A stretch of 48,190 nucleotides of DNA from Patescibacteria group bacterium (GCA_026415975.1 JAOAFZ010000007.1:1-48190), one strand, 5' to 3'; shown: positions 24,722-34,096, counted from the stretch's first letter. The notes: generated by a model not told the origin, from the sequence alone. Translations and numbers: made by a program.

Positions 24722-26069
24722 AGTCTGCTGTCGAGAAATACGGTAACATCGAGAAATACATGGATGGATTGTGTACCACAAAGAGTACAGGCCGGCGGGA
24801 GTCATAGCGGCGACGGTCATTCTGGAATCTGTTAAAAACACTCAAGTTCCCCTTGATCTTCAACCCGAAAAGATCCCTGCCATTTGTAGGCTCAATCACC
24901 AGATTTTCGGTAATCAATATCGCGTTAATTGTATTTACATGATTATTTTCATCGCCGGAGCTGCGGATTGTGGTAGTACCGGTCACAACAATTGCGAGCG
25001 GATATGGCACGTATCCGGCACAGTTAGCAAAGTAACTCGGCGAACGACAATGATTAATGTCACGGGTAATAACAAGGTCACCGTCTACTACAAGCACAAA
25101 AGAGTTCATACCAGTCAAGACGCAGCCGGGCGTAATCACCCCACCTTCAAGATTGGTGGTATTTGTAACCGTTGCTCCGGTGTAAGTACAGGTTCCGCGT
25201 ACCGGACCGTTTGTAGCATTCGTTACCACTGCTTTAACGGTGCCGAACATTTTACCCTCTCCTCCCGGGCCGGGCCCGATGAACCGTCCTTTGAACAGAT
25301 TGTTTTCCACCACTCCATTCAGTTGGACAGTACCACTAGTATTTGAGTTATTTAACGCGGAGCCCTCTGCTGTCATTGTAATTGTGGAAGAAATCACTGC
25401 TCCTCCCCGTTTCGGTCCACTCGGAATGATAAACTGATCTGCTCCGTTGTCAAAGTCCGACTCATTTACCAGCAACACCCCGTTTTCAGGCTTGAACACA
25501 TTTACCCGATTCGCCTCAAATTCGTCCCGAATATTCGTTATACGCTTCACCTGTTTTCGTGCATTCGCATAATCAAGGAAGCGCCTCGGGCTAAAACTCC
25601 GCTGTTTTGTGTAACCATCTACCACCCAGCCGGAACTGACGGCAGTCTCATCGTTTAGGGCGCCAAACTCCGGTGCGGAAACAACTCCCGGAGGAATCTG
25701 ATCACGGGTCTCAGGATCTGTAGAATCACTGAGCATAAACTGGGGAAGATTCTCATCATCCGGATCATTTTCGTTAAACTTTTTCCGGGTTGCAGCATTC
25801 TGGGGAATCTGAAAGTTCTTGAATGTCTCCGCATTGAGCGCGTGAAAGGAAAAAGTTTTTACCTTGATCCAGGGGTTATCCGGAACTGGGGTAGGCGTTG
25901 GAGAAATACACCCGAAAGAGCTACCCGCCCCGCACGACTGATAAATCTCCATGAGGCTGCATGATTCCTGCGCGCATGCCGGTTCACGAGCGGGGTGCGC
26001 GAAGAACGCGAAAAAAAAAAGAAGGGCGAAAGTAAGAAGCGCGATACAAAAATCACGAGGTGCTTTCAT
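24699..26069 (-). CDS. Secreted protein of unknown function in the S74/pilus-like operon
   Basis: The 456-residue protein has a signal peptide (hydrophobic 8-25, ending near PACAQ) and a short Cys-rich patch (ESCSLMEIYQSCGAGSSFGC). Next come a Pro/Thr spacer and a long beta-rich domain with an ITMTAEGSALNNSNTSG-like repeat-poor region and several Cys (TPGCVLTGM, INHCRSPSYFANC). Its C-terminal 140 residues (LVVDGDLVI, AIVVTGTTTI, INAILITENLVI, IKGNLSVF) read as successive beta-helix rungs. This resembles the PilX-associated or polymer-forming cytoskeletal (bactofilin-like) style, but no family is certain. The start is 9 nt after the previous stop, with GTGAGGG as a plausible ribosome-binding site. 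Confidence 0.72.
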   Translation of the reverse strand: MKAPRDFCIALLTFALLFFFAFFAHPAREPACAQESCSLMEIYQSCGAGSSFGCISPTPTPVPDNPWIKVKTFSFHALNAETFKNFQIPQNAATRKKFNENDPDDENLPQFMLSDSTDPETRDQIPPGVVSAPEFGALNDETAVSSGWVVDGYTKQRSFSPRRFLDYANARKQVKRITNIRDEFEANRVNVFKPENGVLLVNESDFDNGADQFIIPSGPKRGGAVISSTITMTAEGSALNNSNTSGTVQLNGVVENNLFKGRFIGPGPGGEGKMFGTVKAVVTNATNGPVRGTCTYTGATVTNTTNLEGGVITPGCVLTGMNSFVLVVDGDLVITRDINHCRSPSYFANCAGYVPYPLAIVVTGTTTIRSSGDENNHVNTINAILITENLVIEPTNGRDLFGLKIKGNLSVFNRFQNDRRRYDSRRPVLFVVHNPSMYFSMLPYFSTADYAWKQIQ

Positions 26070-26078
26070 ATCATACCC

Positions 26079-26909
26079 TCACGGTAACGGTGTAATACTT
26101 TGCCCAACCTGTGCAGAGCTGGTACCTGCTGGCGTGGTTTGGGGGACAGCCATGTTTCCTTCAGCACCCGGCGCCATGGGTGTTGGGAGAATCTGGACAG
26201 AACGTGCCCGTACTGCACCAGTCCCCGGTTTTTGCTCAGTTTGCACCACTACTACCGCTCCCTTACTGATATCGGTTATCCGCCCTCGCGCGGAGGAAGG
26301 GCCAGGCGCCGATCCGGGAGGGCTCAGTATTTGTGCACCTTCTGGTACTAAAACCTGAAAGGTATCGGAATCGGCAAATGCATTTAATGCATTAAGCCGA
26401 ACTGCTGTACCTACAATTGTTATGGTCCCATCATTTACCTGCTCTACTGTCCCGGAGAGTGTGTACGCCGGCTTCTCGACGGTAATGCTAGCAGCAACCG
26501 GCGCATCGGGATTTACGCGAAGATCCTCAGCAAGCCGCACAGTAACCTGATCACCCTTTTTGATCTGCGATACATTAAGGCGTAGGGTTGATCCTGGGGT
26601 TGCGTCAAGCGGATCAAAGAGGCTTACCACAGTCTTATCATTTATGGTCACTCGGGAACGCACGTTTTGCCGAGATTCTCCTGGCGCGGAAAAAGGAACG
26701 ATCTCAAGGGTAACGTGCGAATTTGAGGAATCGAGTACTACTCCCCGAAGCTCTTGTATTGGTAGGGTCACTGCCAGTAATAGGTCGGGTTGTATACGAG
26801 AAGCCCCAGTGCTTCTCCCCAGAGCAATTACCAGCATGGCAATATTGACAACCAGCGCAACTAAAACAACCACAACAATAAAGGCACGGAAACCAACTGC
26901 TTTTTTCAT
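26079..26909 (-). CDS. Membrane-anchored beta-barrel-fold protein (DUF5666-like)
   Basis: This 276-residue protein has one N-terminal TM helix (~10-30) followed by two OB-like beta modules: residues ~50-140, with ELRGVVLDSSNSHVTLEIV, and ~150-220, with YTLSGTVEQVNDGTITIVG. A Pro/Ala/Gly-rich tail follows. The pattern xxGxVxxVxxxxITV resembles DUF5666-type domains, offered as a similarity only. Its start overlaps the stop of the S74 gene (ATGA, 4-nt overlap), so the two are translationally coupled. Confidence 0.75.
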   Translation of the reverse strand: MKKAVGFRAFIVVVVLVALVVNIAMLVIALGRSTGASRIQPDLLLAVTLPIQELRGVVLDSSNSHVTLEIVPFSAPGESRQNVRSRVTINDKTVVSLFDPLDATPGSTLRLNVSQIKKGDQVTVRLAEDLRVNPDAPVAASITVEKPAYTLSGTVEQVNDGTITIVGTAVRLNALNAFADSDTFQVLVPEGAQILSPPGSAPGPSSARGRITDISKGAVVVVQTEQKPGTGAVRARSVQILPTPMAPGAEGNMAVPQTTPAGTSSAQVGQSITPLP

Positions 26910-28723
26910 GGGGATTTGTGCGAATTACTAAGTGCTTCAACTTTTTGCTCTAAGCGCTTTATCCTTTCCTCCTGCAATCGAATGATTTCTTGCTGTTTAC
27001 GGACTTGCTCTTCGAGTTTTTTATCCCGTTCCTCGAGCCGAACTATTGATGCACTTACTTCGGCTGAGAATTTCTCATACCTCACGAAGAGCTCTTTTAG
27101 GGCCTCGGTGAGTAACGCCGTCAGGTTTGCATAGGAAACCGACTTGAATCCCTTGGTGTCGCTGGTAACCAAAAATGGGAGCACCTTTTCCACCTCCTGC
27201 GCGATAAAACCCATAGAGTGTTTCTGAAACAGCGGATTATGCTCATGTTCTGGATTGTTCTTCCAATCAAACTCTACCCCGCGAAGCTGAGCAACTTTCT
27301 CAAGAGGTTTTGCTATAGTGCTGATATTTTCCTTCGAACGAAGGTCCGAAAAGTATGAATATCCGTTCGCTGTCACATTGCCGAAGACCGCCAGTCCTCC
27401 ATTAACACTAACAGTTCCACCGGTATCCCAGTTCAGGTAAAGGTTCCGATTCTGTGCACTGGGATTTATCACCAAGTACCCCCCATCTGTGCGAAAGGAA
27501 GGCGCATAGGTATTAATAGACCCATTGAGAAGATAGTAAATTCGATCTTGTAAACCTTGCCGAAATATGATATATTGCGAGGACGATGAGTCCGGTCCTA
27601 GGTACAAATGCCCTGCATAATTCTGGATTGTCGCATGGCCAGCATTTGGCTCAACAAACGCACTATTGTGAGCAAGCATGAGTGCCCCAGTGAAAGAGGC
27701 ATTGCCTTGAACATGAAGCTTTCGACCAGCGATAGGGGCCGCATTGGTGCCAATGGAAACAACCCCGACGTCAGGCTGCAAAGAAAGTGTGTTACAGCAA
27801 CCACCTGCATACGATGCACGGCCGCTCCATACTCCATCGATGTAGCTTTGAATTGCAGACACATTATCACCAGGTCGCCAAAAAACCAAGCCGTCACCAA
27901 TTTCCTCGATATGTAATTTTCCTAAGCTCGAGTACGTTCCAACGCTTAAACTTGAACCAATTCCGGTGTGTCCAGCAATCGAAAATGTTCCTGGTGTATG
28001 CACGCCGTTGGCAAACTCGAGATCTTGATTTAACCGAAGGTATGAATCACTCCCACGAAAAGCCATCTTCCCCGATAGCTCAATATCTCCCGCCACATCA
28101 AGCATGCCAGAAGGAGAAATAGTACCAATGCCCACGCGTCCGTTCGTCTTAACCACCATTAATGGATTAAGTACAGAGGAGCCATTTGTAGCACGGGTGG
28201 TGGTATCGGCGGCAACGCGAAAAGCTTCGTTGTCTCCCAAATTCGTCTGAAATCCCGCAGCGTTCCCATTGTATCTATTTCCGTCTATCACTTTCCAGGT
28301 GCCGTCCCAATACGCATTTTGGTACACGTGAATGTTATCCACACTGGAGAGAAATCCATACCGAGAATCGCTACCGGCTGTGCTGTTCTCAAATCGAATT
28401 CCCTCAGTATTTTGAATGGTGAGTCTGCCTTTTGATTGTCCTGGTGTGTCAACTCCATAACTTTCCGTAAGCCGCGAGTTGCGGATGCGCGCATTGCCAC
28501 CCTCTACTTGCCACACAGCAACGGAGTTGTTCGTGGTTACCGCAGAACACGCCTGTTGTGCCAGCGCATCGTTCCCGATTTTCCTGGAAATACAGTCACG
28601 CAGGTAAGAAGGGAGCGGGGTCATCAAGAGCATCGCAACATCATCTCCAAAGGTAAACACCCCCGAGAGAACTGCAATTGCAGCGATATACACAAACGGT
28701 TTCCTGAATGGGAAAGATGGCAT
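26906..28723 (-). CDS. Phage-tail-fibre-like surface protein with S74 intramolecular chaperone autoprotease
   Basis: The 605 residues have an N-terminal TM or signal segment (~9-27) and then a long repetitive beta domain (~60-450) with phrases typical of tail-spike and bacterial fibre proteins (GRVGIGTISPSGMLDVAGDIELSG, GVVSIGTNAAPIAGRKLHVQGNASF). A C-terminal S74 domain begins at YFSDLRSKENIS. Ser459 and Lys464 are spaced exactly like the Ser/Lys pair that performs self-cleavage in endosialidase-type tail spikes. HSMGFIAQEVEKVLPFLV and KSVSYANLTALLTEALKEL are further hallmarks. A ~50-residue coiled coil (~548-598) follows and would trimerise. It leads a minus-strand operon with two envelope proteins and a PilX-like protein, pointing to a cell-surface fibre rather than a virion part. 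Confidence 0.88.
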   Translation of the reverse strand: MPSFPFRKPFVYIAAIAVLSGVFTFGDDVAMLLMTPLPSYLRDCISRKIGNDALAQQACSAVTTNNSVAVWQVEGGNARIRNSRLTESYGVDTPGQSKGRLTIQNTEGIRFENSTAGSDSRYGFLSSVDNIHVYQNAYWDGTWKVIDGNRYNGNAAGFQTNLGDNEAFRVAADTTTRATNGSSVLNPLMVVKTNGRVGIGTISPSGMLDVAGDIELSGKMAFRGSDSYLRLNQDLEFANGVHTPGTFSIAGHTGIGSSLSVGTYSSLGKLHIEEIGDGLVFWRPGDNVSAIQSYIDGVWSGRASYAGGCCNTLSLQPDVGVVSIGTNAAPIAGRKLHVQGNASFTGALMLAHNSAFVEPNAGHATIQNYAGHLYLGPDSSSSQYIIFRQGLQDRIYYLLNGSINTYAPSFRTDGGYLVINPSAQNRNLYLNWDTGGTVSVNGGLAVFGNVTANGYSYFSDLRSKENISTIAKPLEKVAQLRGVEFDWKNNPEHEHNPLFQKHSMGFIAQEVEKVLPFLVTSDTKGFKSVSYANLTALLTEALKELFVRYEKFSAEVSASIVRLEERDKKLEEQVRKQQEIIRLQEERIKRLEQKVEALSNSHKSP

Positions 28724-28771
28724 AATACGGATAACTGATGCTATAACTGTACTCCACCCAGCTCCTTCCTG

Positions 28772-29152
28772 TCAAGCAGACAGGTACCACTTCACTTCTT
28801 TCAGCAGCTGCTCAGGAGTATAATCGCTCTTTACCAGATATCCCCGGATTCCCAGAGACAGTGCTTTGGCAACCAGTGTGTCCTGACCCAGATTGGTAAG
28901 CAGCACTACCGACAGGTTTTTCGCATCGGCAACGCCCTCTGCTTTCAGTTTTTCCATGACCTGGATCCCATCCATCTCGGGCATCATGATATCCAGCAGT
29001 ATTAGATCGTATTTTCCGGTTTTGATTTTTTCGTAGGCTACGGCGCCGTCAGGCGCAGTGTCTACAGTATATCCCGCCCCGGTCAGGATTGTTACATATA
29101 GCGATTGCAGATCGGTCTCATCTTCAACTACAAGTATTTTTTTTGCATCCAT
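28772..29152 (-). CDS. Stand-alone receiver-domain response regulator
   Basis: The 126 residues form a single CheY-like receiver: acidic pair in VVEDE (10-12), phospho-accepting Asp54 in LLDIMMPEMDG, Thr86 in LLTNLG and Lys108 in LVKSDY. There is no output domain, so it must act through protein contacts or as a phosphorelay step. The frame is open 36 codons upstream, but ATG 29152 is preceded at 10 nt by AAGGAGGTGA, the strongest ribosome-binding site in the window, overlapping the end of the histidine kinase gene. The two are cotranscribed and form a two-component pair. Confidence 0.95.
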   Translation of the reverse strand: MDAKKILVVEDETDLQSLYVTILTGAGYTVDTAPDGAVAYEKIKTGKYDLILLDIMMPEMDGIQVMEKLKAEGVADAKNLSVVLLTNLGQDTLVAKALSLGIRGYLVKSDYTPEQLLKEVKWYLSA

Positions 29153-29162
29153 CCGTTCGGGC

Positions 29163-31334
29163 TCACCTCCTTGCCGAATGCACGGGTAATTGTACGATAA
29201 ACGTCGCGCCCTTATTCTCGCTCGATTGTACCGAAATCTTTCCCGAATGTAAATCAACAATCTTTTTACAGATATACAACCCCAGACCAGTGCCAGCCTT
29301 TGCCCCCGATTTATCGTAGGCGAAGTTTACTTTTCCAAACTTCGTAAAGAGTTTTTCCTGGCTGTCTTTCGGAATGCCGGGTCCATTGTCTGAAATCCGA
29401 ATCACAGCATACTCCTGTTCCTTTGTCAGGACAACCTTTACCATACCTTCTCCGGCGGGAACAAACTTGAATGAATTCATTAGCAGATTCTGAAAGACTT
29501 CACGCAGTTTAGCACTATCACCCTTTACCACGATATCCGGCTCTGTTGAGGTGAATGTAAGGTGAACTTCCTTCTCGTTCGCCTGCAGTCGCATTTCCTC
29601 GCAGAGGCTTTCCAGGAACTCAACCAGGTTGAACTTCTCGGTTTCAAGTTCCAGTTTATTGCGCTCTATACGGGAGATAGTAAGCGTATCGTTAACCATC
29701 ATAATCATCCGCTCGGCAGAATGGTAACAGATTTCGAGGTTGGTGCGCGTTGCGGCATCCAACGGTTTATTTGACTGGTTCAGAGTGAGCCAGAGGTAAT
29801 TCCGGATCGCGGTAAGCGGGGTCCGCAGCTCGTGGGAGGCAATGGATATAAACTCGTCTTTGCGTGCATCCAGTTCCTTCAGGCTGCGGTTGGCATTCCG
29901 CAGACCTGCCGTAGCGGTTTTCACCTCTTTTTTCAGGGTTTCGTTAAAGTTACGGATCTCTTCATATGCCAGCGCATTTTTCACTCCTACCGCTAATTCG
30001 GGTGCAACAATCCGTAATACATCTATATCTCTTGAACTATATGGTTCTCCCGATGCTTTTGGACCGAGGGCAATTACTCCGAACATCTCCCGTTTAATCG
30101 TAAGCGGGAGAATTATCTCAATATCAAATTTCCGGAAGTACTCACGCACTGAGTCATCGGAGAGCTCATGAAACATAACAACCTTATCCGCGTCGATTTT
30201 GTTTGCTTTCCGGGCCTGCCGGTACAGCTCGCGGGGATCGAGTTTCCCATCGCTAAAGTGAAAGCCTTTTCGCCACACATCTTTGCCTCCCTCGTAGAGT
30301 GCAATATAGCTTGAGGTAATCCGCATCTGCAGAAACAACTCCCGAAAAACACCGCCGACCAGCCGGTCCAGGTCGATGGTCCGGGTGGTAACGTCGGTAA
30401 TATCTTTCAGGAGCTTCCGTTCGTCATAGGGATTATGAAAAAATAGCGGCGCCGTGATATGTTCCACAAAACGACGCACCGTAGGCAGTGAATACCCTAC
30501 CGCCAGTGACAGGAGTGAAAAGAACAGTATATTTGAGGAGGTAAGGTCCGTACCAAAGAGGTAACTCCCTATCGATAGCATAGTACTAACGTAGATAACA
30601 GCGGCAGTCGCAAGCAGCGCAAAAAAACTGATAGTCCGGAAAATCAGCAGTTTCAGATCCAGGAAGCGGTGCTTCGCAATGGCGTAGGCCACACATGTCA
30701 GCAATATCACCGCCATGTTCGGTCCCAAGAACACCAACCCCGTGTATCCGAATACTACTGTCGGGATAACGGTTGTCAGCGCCATCGCCGAGAAGGTACC
30801 GATTACGCCGATCAGAAAGTAAAATAGCTGCGCCTTTTCCACACCCTCACTTCTTCGATATTTCAGAATCAGCGCCAGAAACGACACGAGAAACAGCCCA
30901 ACGAAAGCAACGAGAAACACGAGAATTGCAGGCCCGGGCACCGGGACCACACTCCCGTTTCGCAACTCGATTCCGCTAAAGATCATATCAGTCATCGAAA
31001 GTGCAGCCGAGATCAGGCCCATCGACATGACTGATGCCAGAATAACACTCCTGGTCGGGATTTTCTCCCGGGGGAACGTATCCACGAGTAGAAATACCGT
31101 CGGGCCGATAAATGACGTTACAAACATGACGAGACGAGTCCAGGCCAGTTGTTCTTCGAGTGTACCTCCGGGCGGGTTCAGGGAGATGTAGTTAACAATG
31201 ATATAGGTGTTTATTAGGAGTGCTAGCAGAAGAAACAGGCGGTTCGTCCAGCTTCTTCGGTTGCGGAGGAATATGATAGTCCCCATCGTTCCGTTGAGAA
31301 AGAGAACCACCACACTGACAAGTATCTCCAGCAT
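29163..31334 (-). CDS. Multi-TM hybrid-sensor histidine kinase (7TM-type sensor, GAF, HisKA, HATPase)
   Basis: The 723-residue protein begins with about eight TM helices (residues 1-280) of the 7TM/MASE-like sensor type. A GAF-like domain follows (~310-455), then a linker helix and the HisKA box SIASHELRTPLTAIRNYL (His501). The ATPase domain has N-box VFQNLLMNSFKF, G1 DNGPGIP at 649-655 and G2 GTGLGLYI at 681-688. All kinase motifs are intact. TATACT ends 6 nt before the ATG, giving a leaderless first gene, and the receiver protein follows after 10 nt. Signal unknown; the membrane-embedded sensor suggests a lipophilic or membrane-state cue. Confidence 0.95.
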   Translation of the reverse strand: MLEILVSVVVLFLNGTMGTIIFLRNRRSWTNRLFLLLALLINTYIIVNYISLNPPGGTLEEQLAWTRLVMFVTSFIGPTVFLLVDTFPREKIPTRSVILASVMSMGLISAALSMTDMIFSGIELRNGSVVPVPGPAILVFLVAFVGLFLVSFLALILKYRRSEGVEKAQLFYFLIGVIGTFSAMALTTVIPTVVFGYTGLVFLGPNMAVILLTCVAYAIAKHRFLDLKLLIFRTISFFALLATAAVIYVSTMLSIGSYLFGTDLTSSNILFFSLLSLAVGYSLPTVRRFVEHITAPLFFHNPYDERKLLKDITDVTTRTIDLDRLVGGVFRELFLQMRITSSYIALYEGGKDVWRKGFHFSDGKLDPRELYRQARKANKIDADKVVMFHELSDDSVREYFRKFDIEIILPLTIKREMFGVIALGPKASGEPYSSRDIDVLRIVAPELAVGVKNALAYEEIRNFNETLKKEVKTATAGLRNANRSLKELDARKDEFISIASHELRTPLTAIRNYLWLTLNQSNKPLDAATRTNLEICYHSAERMIMMVNDTLTISRIERNKLELETEKFNLVEFLESLCEEMRLQANEKEVHLTFTSTEPDIVVKGDSAKLREVFQNLLMNSFKFVPAGEGMVKVVLTKEQEYAVIRISDNGPGIPKDSQEKLFTKFGKVNFAYDKSGAKAGTGLGLYICKKIVDLHSGKISVQSSENKGATFIVQLPVHSARR

Positions 31335-31340
31335 TCCCTT

Positions 31341-31346
31341 AGTATA
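31341..31346 (-). promoter_or_regulatory. -10 element of the two-component operon
   Basis: TATACT on the minus strand, separated from ATG 31334 by 6 nt. It lies just downstream of the decayed nitroreductase frame. Confidence 0.55.
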
Positions 31347-31355
31347 GGGGATCGA

Positions 31356-32535
31356 TCAGGAGTGCGTGCGTCTAGCGATGGCCGCGCTCCGCGCGGTCGA
31401 TGGCGGTCCGCCTCGTGGAGCGGCGTACCAATCCTGAAGAGCGTCGAAGGAAGAGCCCGGGTACGCAGGCTTGCCGCAAGCATCCGCCCCGCTGCGGGCA
31501 CTTCTGCAACAGCAGCATGCATAGCATGCACGAAGCCGTACTTTTCCAGGGCAAGTGACATTCTCAGATACGCCATACCGGTTTCTACGTATGATTCCGG
31601 ATTCGTCTGTTTTACCGCGATAACGCAGACAGCCGGAGATGATTTCAGCATTACCTTACTCCCCGTTGCAAACTATGCGATCTCGTCTGGAAGTAGCCAC
31701 AGCTCGCGCTTGAGCCCTTTGTGCATACGCTCGAAAAGTCGTCAGGAAACCCGAATTCCCGACCGCGCATTCCGTTTGTTCTTCGGTCATCGGAATTGGG
31801 AAGCAGCCAGTCACCAAGCTCGGTAGCAAAGGTGTCGCGCTCTATTACTGTCCGGTCGGCAATCTCCTGGATCTTGGCGATCGCAGTAAGGTGTAGCCGG
31901 TTCGTAATTATATGCAGCTCCAGTCCGGGGTAATCGGCGATCTTTATTCTGCTGGGCCGAACCTCACGCATTATGCCCTCAGCCAAGTTTCCCCCGACAC
32001 TTGCGCCTACGATCCCTACGGTGGCTCCATCGAAAACAGCACGCACCTCTTCCCAGGAACGCTTGCCATCCGGATCGGTACACAGATTGCCGTTGTTGGT
32101 CACCAACCCCAGCCGGTGCCAGAACTCGGGAAGAATCAGAAACAGCTGGTTGAAGACCGTATCGTAGACGTAGGTTCCGTAGTCTGGCTCGGAATATGGC
32201 CTATCCTCGCCGGCTGCTGTCATAGCCTGTTCCAGCATTTCCTCGTACGCCGTCATCTCGGCATCGAATCGCTCGCGGAGCGATCTGCCGTCGCTGGTTT
32301 TCGGGGAATTGGCAGTCTGGGACAACGCTTTATTCAGATCCTGCAACGAAGGCAGAATAAGAGGAAACTGGCCAGTAAGCGGTACAGTGGCGGTGCGTGG
32401 CCCACCAGTCATGGCATCGCAGTAGCGTACCGTTGCTACCCCGTCATTATCATACACCACCAGACCTTCGGCGTGTGCGGTTGTAGCAGCAACAACAAAA
32501 GGGCGAAACTGATACCGGCGCATATCGGCTTGCAT
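31356..32535 (-). pseudogene. Decayed ThiF (E1-like) - nitroreductase fusion
   Basis: The first ~190 residues of the 294-codon open part hold a ThiF/MoeB-type nucleotide-binding motif, VGIVGASVGGNLAEGIM, followed by RIKIAD. The sequence then changes to nitroreductase-like sequence (LHIITNRLHLTAIAKIQEIADRT...), suggesting an internal deletion. After GFPDDF the frame is lost at an A4 run (31734-31737); restoring one base gives FERMHKGLKRELWLLPDEIA, then an in-frame TAG (31675-31673), then FATGSKVMLKSSPAVCVIAV... up to LFRIG. A second one-base loss near FRIG, if restored, yields YAAPRGGPP... and a stop at 31356, 22 bp before the histidine-kinase start. ThiF-nitroreductase fusions are known (mycobacterial Rv1355c type). 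Sequencing error could explain the indels but not the amber codon or the deletion. Confidence 0.7.
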
Positions 32536-32537
32536 AA

Positions 32538-33331
32538 CTATAGTGTAAACCGGAACACGCCGGGATTGCCATGAATCCAGTAGGCAGGGTAACGCTCACG
32601 TAGCCGGTGAAGCTCTTCGCTTTCCAGAGGCTTAGCTGGAAGAGGGGTTGTTACGACAATCCTATTCCGTTCAAAATAGGCACGGACTGTTTCCGAGAGT
32701 ATCGCAACTGCCGGAACTTTTTCACGAAGTGCCCGTTGCGCCTGACTTCGTATTACGGCCGATAATGCTTCAGCTTTTATTGACCGGGAGACCATTCGCA
32801 ATGCCGGAATTTCGGCCAGAACTTCGAACACTGGGTGCGCTGCCATACGACCAATCTCGAGATAGGAAACAGAATCCAGATCCGGGACATAAAAGACCGT
32901 TTCCAAATGAGACAACGATTCACCTACCCTGCGGAATATTCCCCGACTGGTGGCCAGCGTTCCGGTGCGGGCATTGCGCACAATATGAACATCCTCGAAC
33001 CCGCTCTGTCTGGAGCGTCCGAGGCGTGAAAGATCGCGGTCATACCTGCCGCCGGCATACCGGGAATAACCCACGCGGATAATCTTATCGGTTCGGTTAA
33101 GTACGCATCTTCCGTGTATCGTGAAAGTACCGAGACATTTTCCGGAATCATTGCCTGAGCCGAACCGCCGCTGTCCTCGACAAACTGCCGAAGAAGCGCA
33201 CTCACGACCTGACGGGTAGCTGCTGTCATGCCGGATGTAGTCACAAACTTTTTTTCCGCAAGATAAACCGCCTCCCGCTCTATAAGGAGTGGTTCTCGGA
33301 AACCAACCTGTGCAGAGATCCGGCTTGGCAT
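32538..33331 (-). pseudogene. Frameshifted acyltransferase (GNAT-like) gene
   Basis: Two overlapping minus-strand frames cover this stretch: 33331-32924 (starts MPSRISAQVGF) and 33074-32538. The second, from about RYDRDLSRLGRS onward, has GNAT/acyl-homoserine-lactone-synthase-like phrasing (DVHIVRNARTGTLATSRGIF, then SYLEIGRMAAHP, then a helix with ALSAVIRSQAQRAL). The first becomes unnatural (Met/Pro/Ala-rich) where the second takes over, so a single ancestral gene with a frameshift around 33040-33110 is my reading. Two genuine overlapping genes cannot be excluded. It ends 2 nt before the start of the decayed ThiF-nitroreductase gene, so both belong to one degraded operon. Confidence 0.5.
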
Positions 33332-33607
33332 ATATCCTATATAATTGGATTATACAGGACTATTTTCAATTTAAACTAGCTATGAATGCTTTTTTTACTT
33401 ACCAAATATGTAATATATGTATCTTATAGTAATACATATTTGATATACATTTTCCTGTTCCCGATCCATAGTCTTCAGTGCCGGATGCACAATGCCGAAT
33501 CACCGCTTTCCGGTACCAGATTCTCAACCCCACCTCCGGTTGCCCGTGGGGGATTGTCGACAACCAATGCCGGATCCCGCTGCCCCGGTTCTTCATTTGC
33601 TCCTTGT

Positions 33608-34021
33608 TTAACCTATATACCGGTCCCGATACCACTGCACTGCACTATCAACCGGTACTTTCTGCGGGGGCTGGTTAAAGCTCACCCACAGCTGCTTAAG
33701 TAAAGCCTCCATTGCATGTACATTCTGGCAATAGGCAAGCAGGTAGCTATCGTGTTCCAAAGAGTTCAGATCTTCACATTCCTTCTTTACCGCATACCCG
33801 TGCCGCTCCAGCCACCGGATGTAATACTGATTAAAGGAGTACAGCAAAATATATACCGTATAGCTTTTTTCCCCCGGCCGCACTGAATCAGCAGAAGCCG
33901 CCACCAGTGTTTCCACAAGGGAAACCAGACATCGCTCCATCTGCGCGAAACTACGCTCGTAGAGGTGGGTGCAAATACTATCAAGTTCGGCGGTATGTGC
34001 CGGTAGAGGTTGTTGAGACAT
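33608..34021 (-). CDS. Hypothetical helical protein (137 aa)
   Basis: The sequence is mostly alpha-helical, with an aromatic-rich middle (YTVYILLYSFNQYYIRWLERHGY) and an amphipathic C-terminal half (LLAYCQNVHAMEALLKQLWVSF). No family is recognised and no catalytic motif stands out. The start is ATG 34021. A perfect 8-bp inverted repeat (34047-34068) lies at the expected promoter position and may be an operator. Between this gene and the decayed acyltransferase there is a ~275-bp AT-rich, gene-free stretch. Confidence 0.6.
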   Translation of the reverse strand: MSQQPLPAHTAELDSICTHLYERSFAQMERCLVSLVETLVAASADSVRPGEKSYTVYILLYSFNQYYIRWLERHGYAVKKECEDLNSLEHDSYLLAYCQNVHAMEALLKQLWVSFNQPPQKVPVDSAVQWYRDRYIG

Positions 34022-34046
34022 GGCAGTAAAGAAAATAGTAATGCCA

Positions 34047-34068
34047 CTGTGTTATCTCAGTAACACAG
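34047..34068. promoter_or_regulatory. Perfect dyad upstream of the 137-residue gene
   Basis: CTGTGTTA and TAACACAG, 8-bp arms around TCTCAG. It lies 26-47 bp upstream of ATG 34021, where a -35 would be, so an operator is as likely as an RNA hairpin. Confidence 0.45.
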
Positions 34069-34096
34069 GTTCAAGCGATTATACCGCTGGAAGACG

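Noticed and set aside
33332-33607. Short open frame with GSGIRHW-like phrases in the gap after the decayed genes
   Set aside because: Composition is low-complexity and it contains only imperfect CAATGCCG-type repeats; more likely degraded non-coding DNA.
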